Origin: Novosphingobium album (ex Hu et al. 2023)
Lineage (GTDB): Bacteria; Pseudomonadota; Alphaproteobacteria; Sphingomonadales; Sphingomonadaceae
DNA: 64,000 nt
Assembly: GCF_022832385.1 (NCBI RefSeq)
Contig: NZ_JALHLE010000013.1
Location: forward strand, 1-64,000
Direction: 5' to 3'
The position numbers were made by a program, and so were the translations under genes. This document shows positions 62,799 through 64,000 of this stretch, one piece after another. The stretch's first letter is position 1. The number at the start of each line of letters is the position of its first letter. Below the pieces are notes generated by a model, which had not been told where the DNA came from, searched no databases, and was given only the letters and a program-made list of their open reading frames with translations.

Positions 62799-64000
62799 AT
62801 GGCACTCAAACAGATTTCCACGTCTCAGGTCGAAATGGGCATGTTCGTTCACAGCTTTCAGGGAAGCTGGCTGAACCACCCGTTCTGGAAAGCGCGGTTC
62901 CTCATCGAGGATGAAGACCGGCTTGAAGCCGTCCGCCAGAGCGCACTTGATGGCGTGGTGATTGATACCGATCGCGGAGCCGACCTGCCGCGGCAGGACG
63001 AAGCTCCTGCCGCACGCGGCCCGGTGCTCCATTCGGCGCTGAAGGCGCGCAATCTGCGCATGTCCAGCCCCGCCCCGCAAGCTGCGGCGCCCACACCGAT
63101 CCGCGCGCCGGTTCCCCGCATCGCCAAGGTGGGGGTAGCGCGCGAGTTCGGCAACGCCCGCCGGGTCGCCGGCCAGGCCCGCAAGGTCATTTCCAAGGTG
63201 TTCATCGAAGCCCGCCTCGGCAACGCGCCGCGCGTGGCCGAAGTCACGCCGGTCGTCGAGGACATCTACGCCTCGATCGAGCGCAACCCTTACGCCTTTT
63301 CCGGACTGATGCGCTGCAAGTCCGAAATCGAAACGATCTACCAGCACATGCTGTCGGTCAGCGCGCTGATGGTATCGCTTGCCCGCCAGCTGGGACTGTC
63401 CGCGCAACAGACGCACACCGCTGGCATGGCCGGACTTCTGCTGGACGTCGGGATGAGCCGTCTCGAGATCGACCCTACAGCGCTGACAGGTGGCCTCGGG
63501 GATATCGACGAGGACTTGTGGCACCGCCACTGCTATGTCGGACGCGACCTGCTGGCCGCTGCCGAGGGCGTACCGGATGAAGTCCTGCAGGCGGTCGCCC
63601 GCCATCACGAGCAGATGGACGGCGCGGGGTTCCCGCAAGCCCTCGCCGGCCGCGAAATCGACCTGATTTCGCGCATGGCCGCAATCTGCGACCGCTACGA
63701 CCTTCTGGTTTCGGGCGCCGCCACCGGAACGGCCATGGATCCTGCCGAAGCCATGCACGTGATGATGGGGCAGAGCGCCGCCTTCGACGGCGAAATCCTC
63801 GCCCGCTTCCAGGAAGCGCTCGGCGTCTATCCGGTGGGCTCGTTCGTCCGCCTCCGCTCCGACCGGATTGCCATGGTCATCGATCAGGACCCATCCGAAC
63901 CGGCGCTGCCAACTGTCCGCGCGTTCTATTCACTCGCCACCGGCAAGCATGTGAAGGCAAAGGTGATCGAGCTCGCGAACTGCTTTGGCGAAGACGCCAT
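62799..64000 (+). CDS. HD-GYP-type protein with degenerate HD motif (partial, 3' end cut)
   Basis: The frame runs from ATG 62799 to the window end (400 codons) without a stop. Residues about 1-60 fit the DUF3391 N-terminal domain of sphingomonad HD-GYP proteins (ISTSQVEMGMFVHSFQGSWLN). The HD-GYP domain starts about 175. The HD motif has become AGLLLDVGM, with Leu replacing the metal-ligand His and Met replacing Lys. The later HRHCYVGRDLL, RHHEQMDGAGFP and CDRYDLL segments are kept. Phosphodiesterase activity is therefore doubtful; c-di-GMP binding remains possible. Confidence 0.88.
   Translation, partial: MALKQISTSQVEMGMFVHSFQGSWLNHPFWKARFLIEDEDRLEAVRQSALDGVVIDTDRGADLPRQDEAPAARGPVLHSALKARNLRMSSPAPQAAAPTPIRAPVPRIAKVGVAREFGNARRVAGQARKVISKVFIEARLGNAPRVAEVTPVVEDIYASIERNPYAFSGLMRCKSEIETIYQHMLSVSALMVSLARQLGLSAQQTHTAGMAGLLLDVGMSRLEIDPTALTGGLGDIDEDLWHRHCYVGRDLLAAAEGVPDEVLQAVARHHEQMDGAGFPQALAGREIDLISRMAAICDRYDLLVSGAATGTAMDPAEAMHVMMGQSAAFDGEILARFQEALGVYPVGSFVRLRSDRIAMVIDQDPSEPALPTVRAFYSLATGKHVKAKVIELANCFGEDA

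Noticed and set aside
1..64000. tRNA, rRNA, CRISPR, toxin-antitoxin or restriction systems
   Set aside because: I looked through the intergenic regions and small frames and found no sequence or protein pattern that supports any of these.

Overview
The window looks like chromosome from a high-GC alphaproteobacterium of the Sphingomonadales, most likely a Novosphingobium-like sphingomonad. The signs are the uniformly high GC, frequent GTG and TTG starts, a secreted UrcA-family protein, a TonB-dependent receptor, a MocR regulator, and many short-chain dehydrogenases paired with SnoaL/NTF2-like proteins. This placement is inferred from gene content; no marker gene or rRNA is present. I see no tRNA, rRNA, CRISPR array, insertion sequence, integrase or phage gene.

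Regions, left to right. (1) 1-5859: the first codons of a leftward gene, probably acetyl-CoA synthetase, then a rightward set of DcaP-like porin, MHS-family symporter, GNAT acetyltransferase and propionyl-CoA synthetase. This reads as uptake and activation of short carboxylates. (2) 5910-12668: an exported phosphoesterase, a ROK fructokinase, and a TonB receptor paired with a PhoD-type phosphatase. (3) 12690-21534: a catabolic island of unknown substrate. A leftward SnoaL-SDR-SnoaL-SDR operon lies beside an AraC regulator, and a GntR regulator faces an operon of aldehyde dehydrogenase, carboxymuconolactone-decarboxylase-like protein and two SDRs. One SDR has lost its catalytic Tyr. (4) 21890-25273: a 2OG-Fe(II) dioxygenase, PhzF and UrcA genes, and a divergent MocR regulator.

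(5) 25460-29198: a c-di-GMP signalling pair, a receiver-GGDEF-EAL protein followed 1 bp later by a CHASE4-like histidine kinase. (6) 29226-31835: a DUF123 protein and a phosphocholine-type phospholipase C. (7) 32014-39651: a two-component system divergent from a tripartite heavy-metal-type RND efflux operon, with CTGTCA repeats between them. (8) 39808-43262: three surface-polysaccharide genes (sugar-phosphate transferase, sulfotransferase, flippase) around an AT-rich intergenic region. (9) 43272-52448: a compact glgP-glgB-glgC-glgA-glgX glycogen operon, mostly translationally coupled.

(10) 52766-57071: a crotonase and a SnoaL protein, then a Na+/H+ antiporter coupled to a DUF389 membrane protein. 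(11) 57120-62604: a likely regulon for an unknown hydroxy acid or sugar acid, with an RraA-like aldolase, a D-2-hydroxyacid dehydrogenase, an SMP-30 lactonase, a GlcG-like protein, a GntR/FCD regulator and a GntP permease. Near-identical TGTATACGATC-type sites stand before three of its promoters. (12) 62799-64000: a truncated HD-GYP protein whose HD histidine is replaced by Leu.

Two themes recur. One is import and oxidation of organic acids and acyl-CoAs, each cluster with its own regulator. The other is envelope and signalling functions. The best candidates for undescribed biology are the TGTATAC regulon, the SDR/SnoaL island with its atypical SDR, and the c-di-GMP pair whose receiver has a displaced phosphoacceptor.
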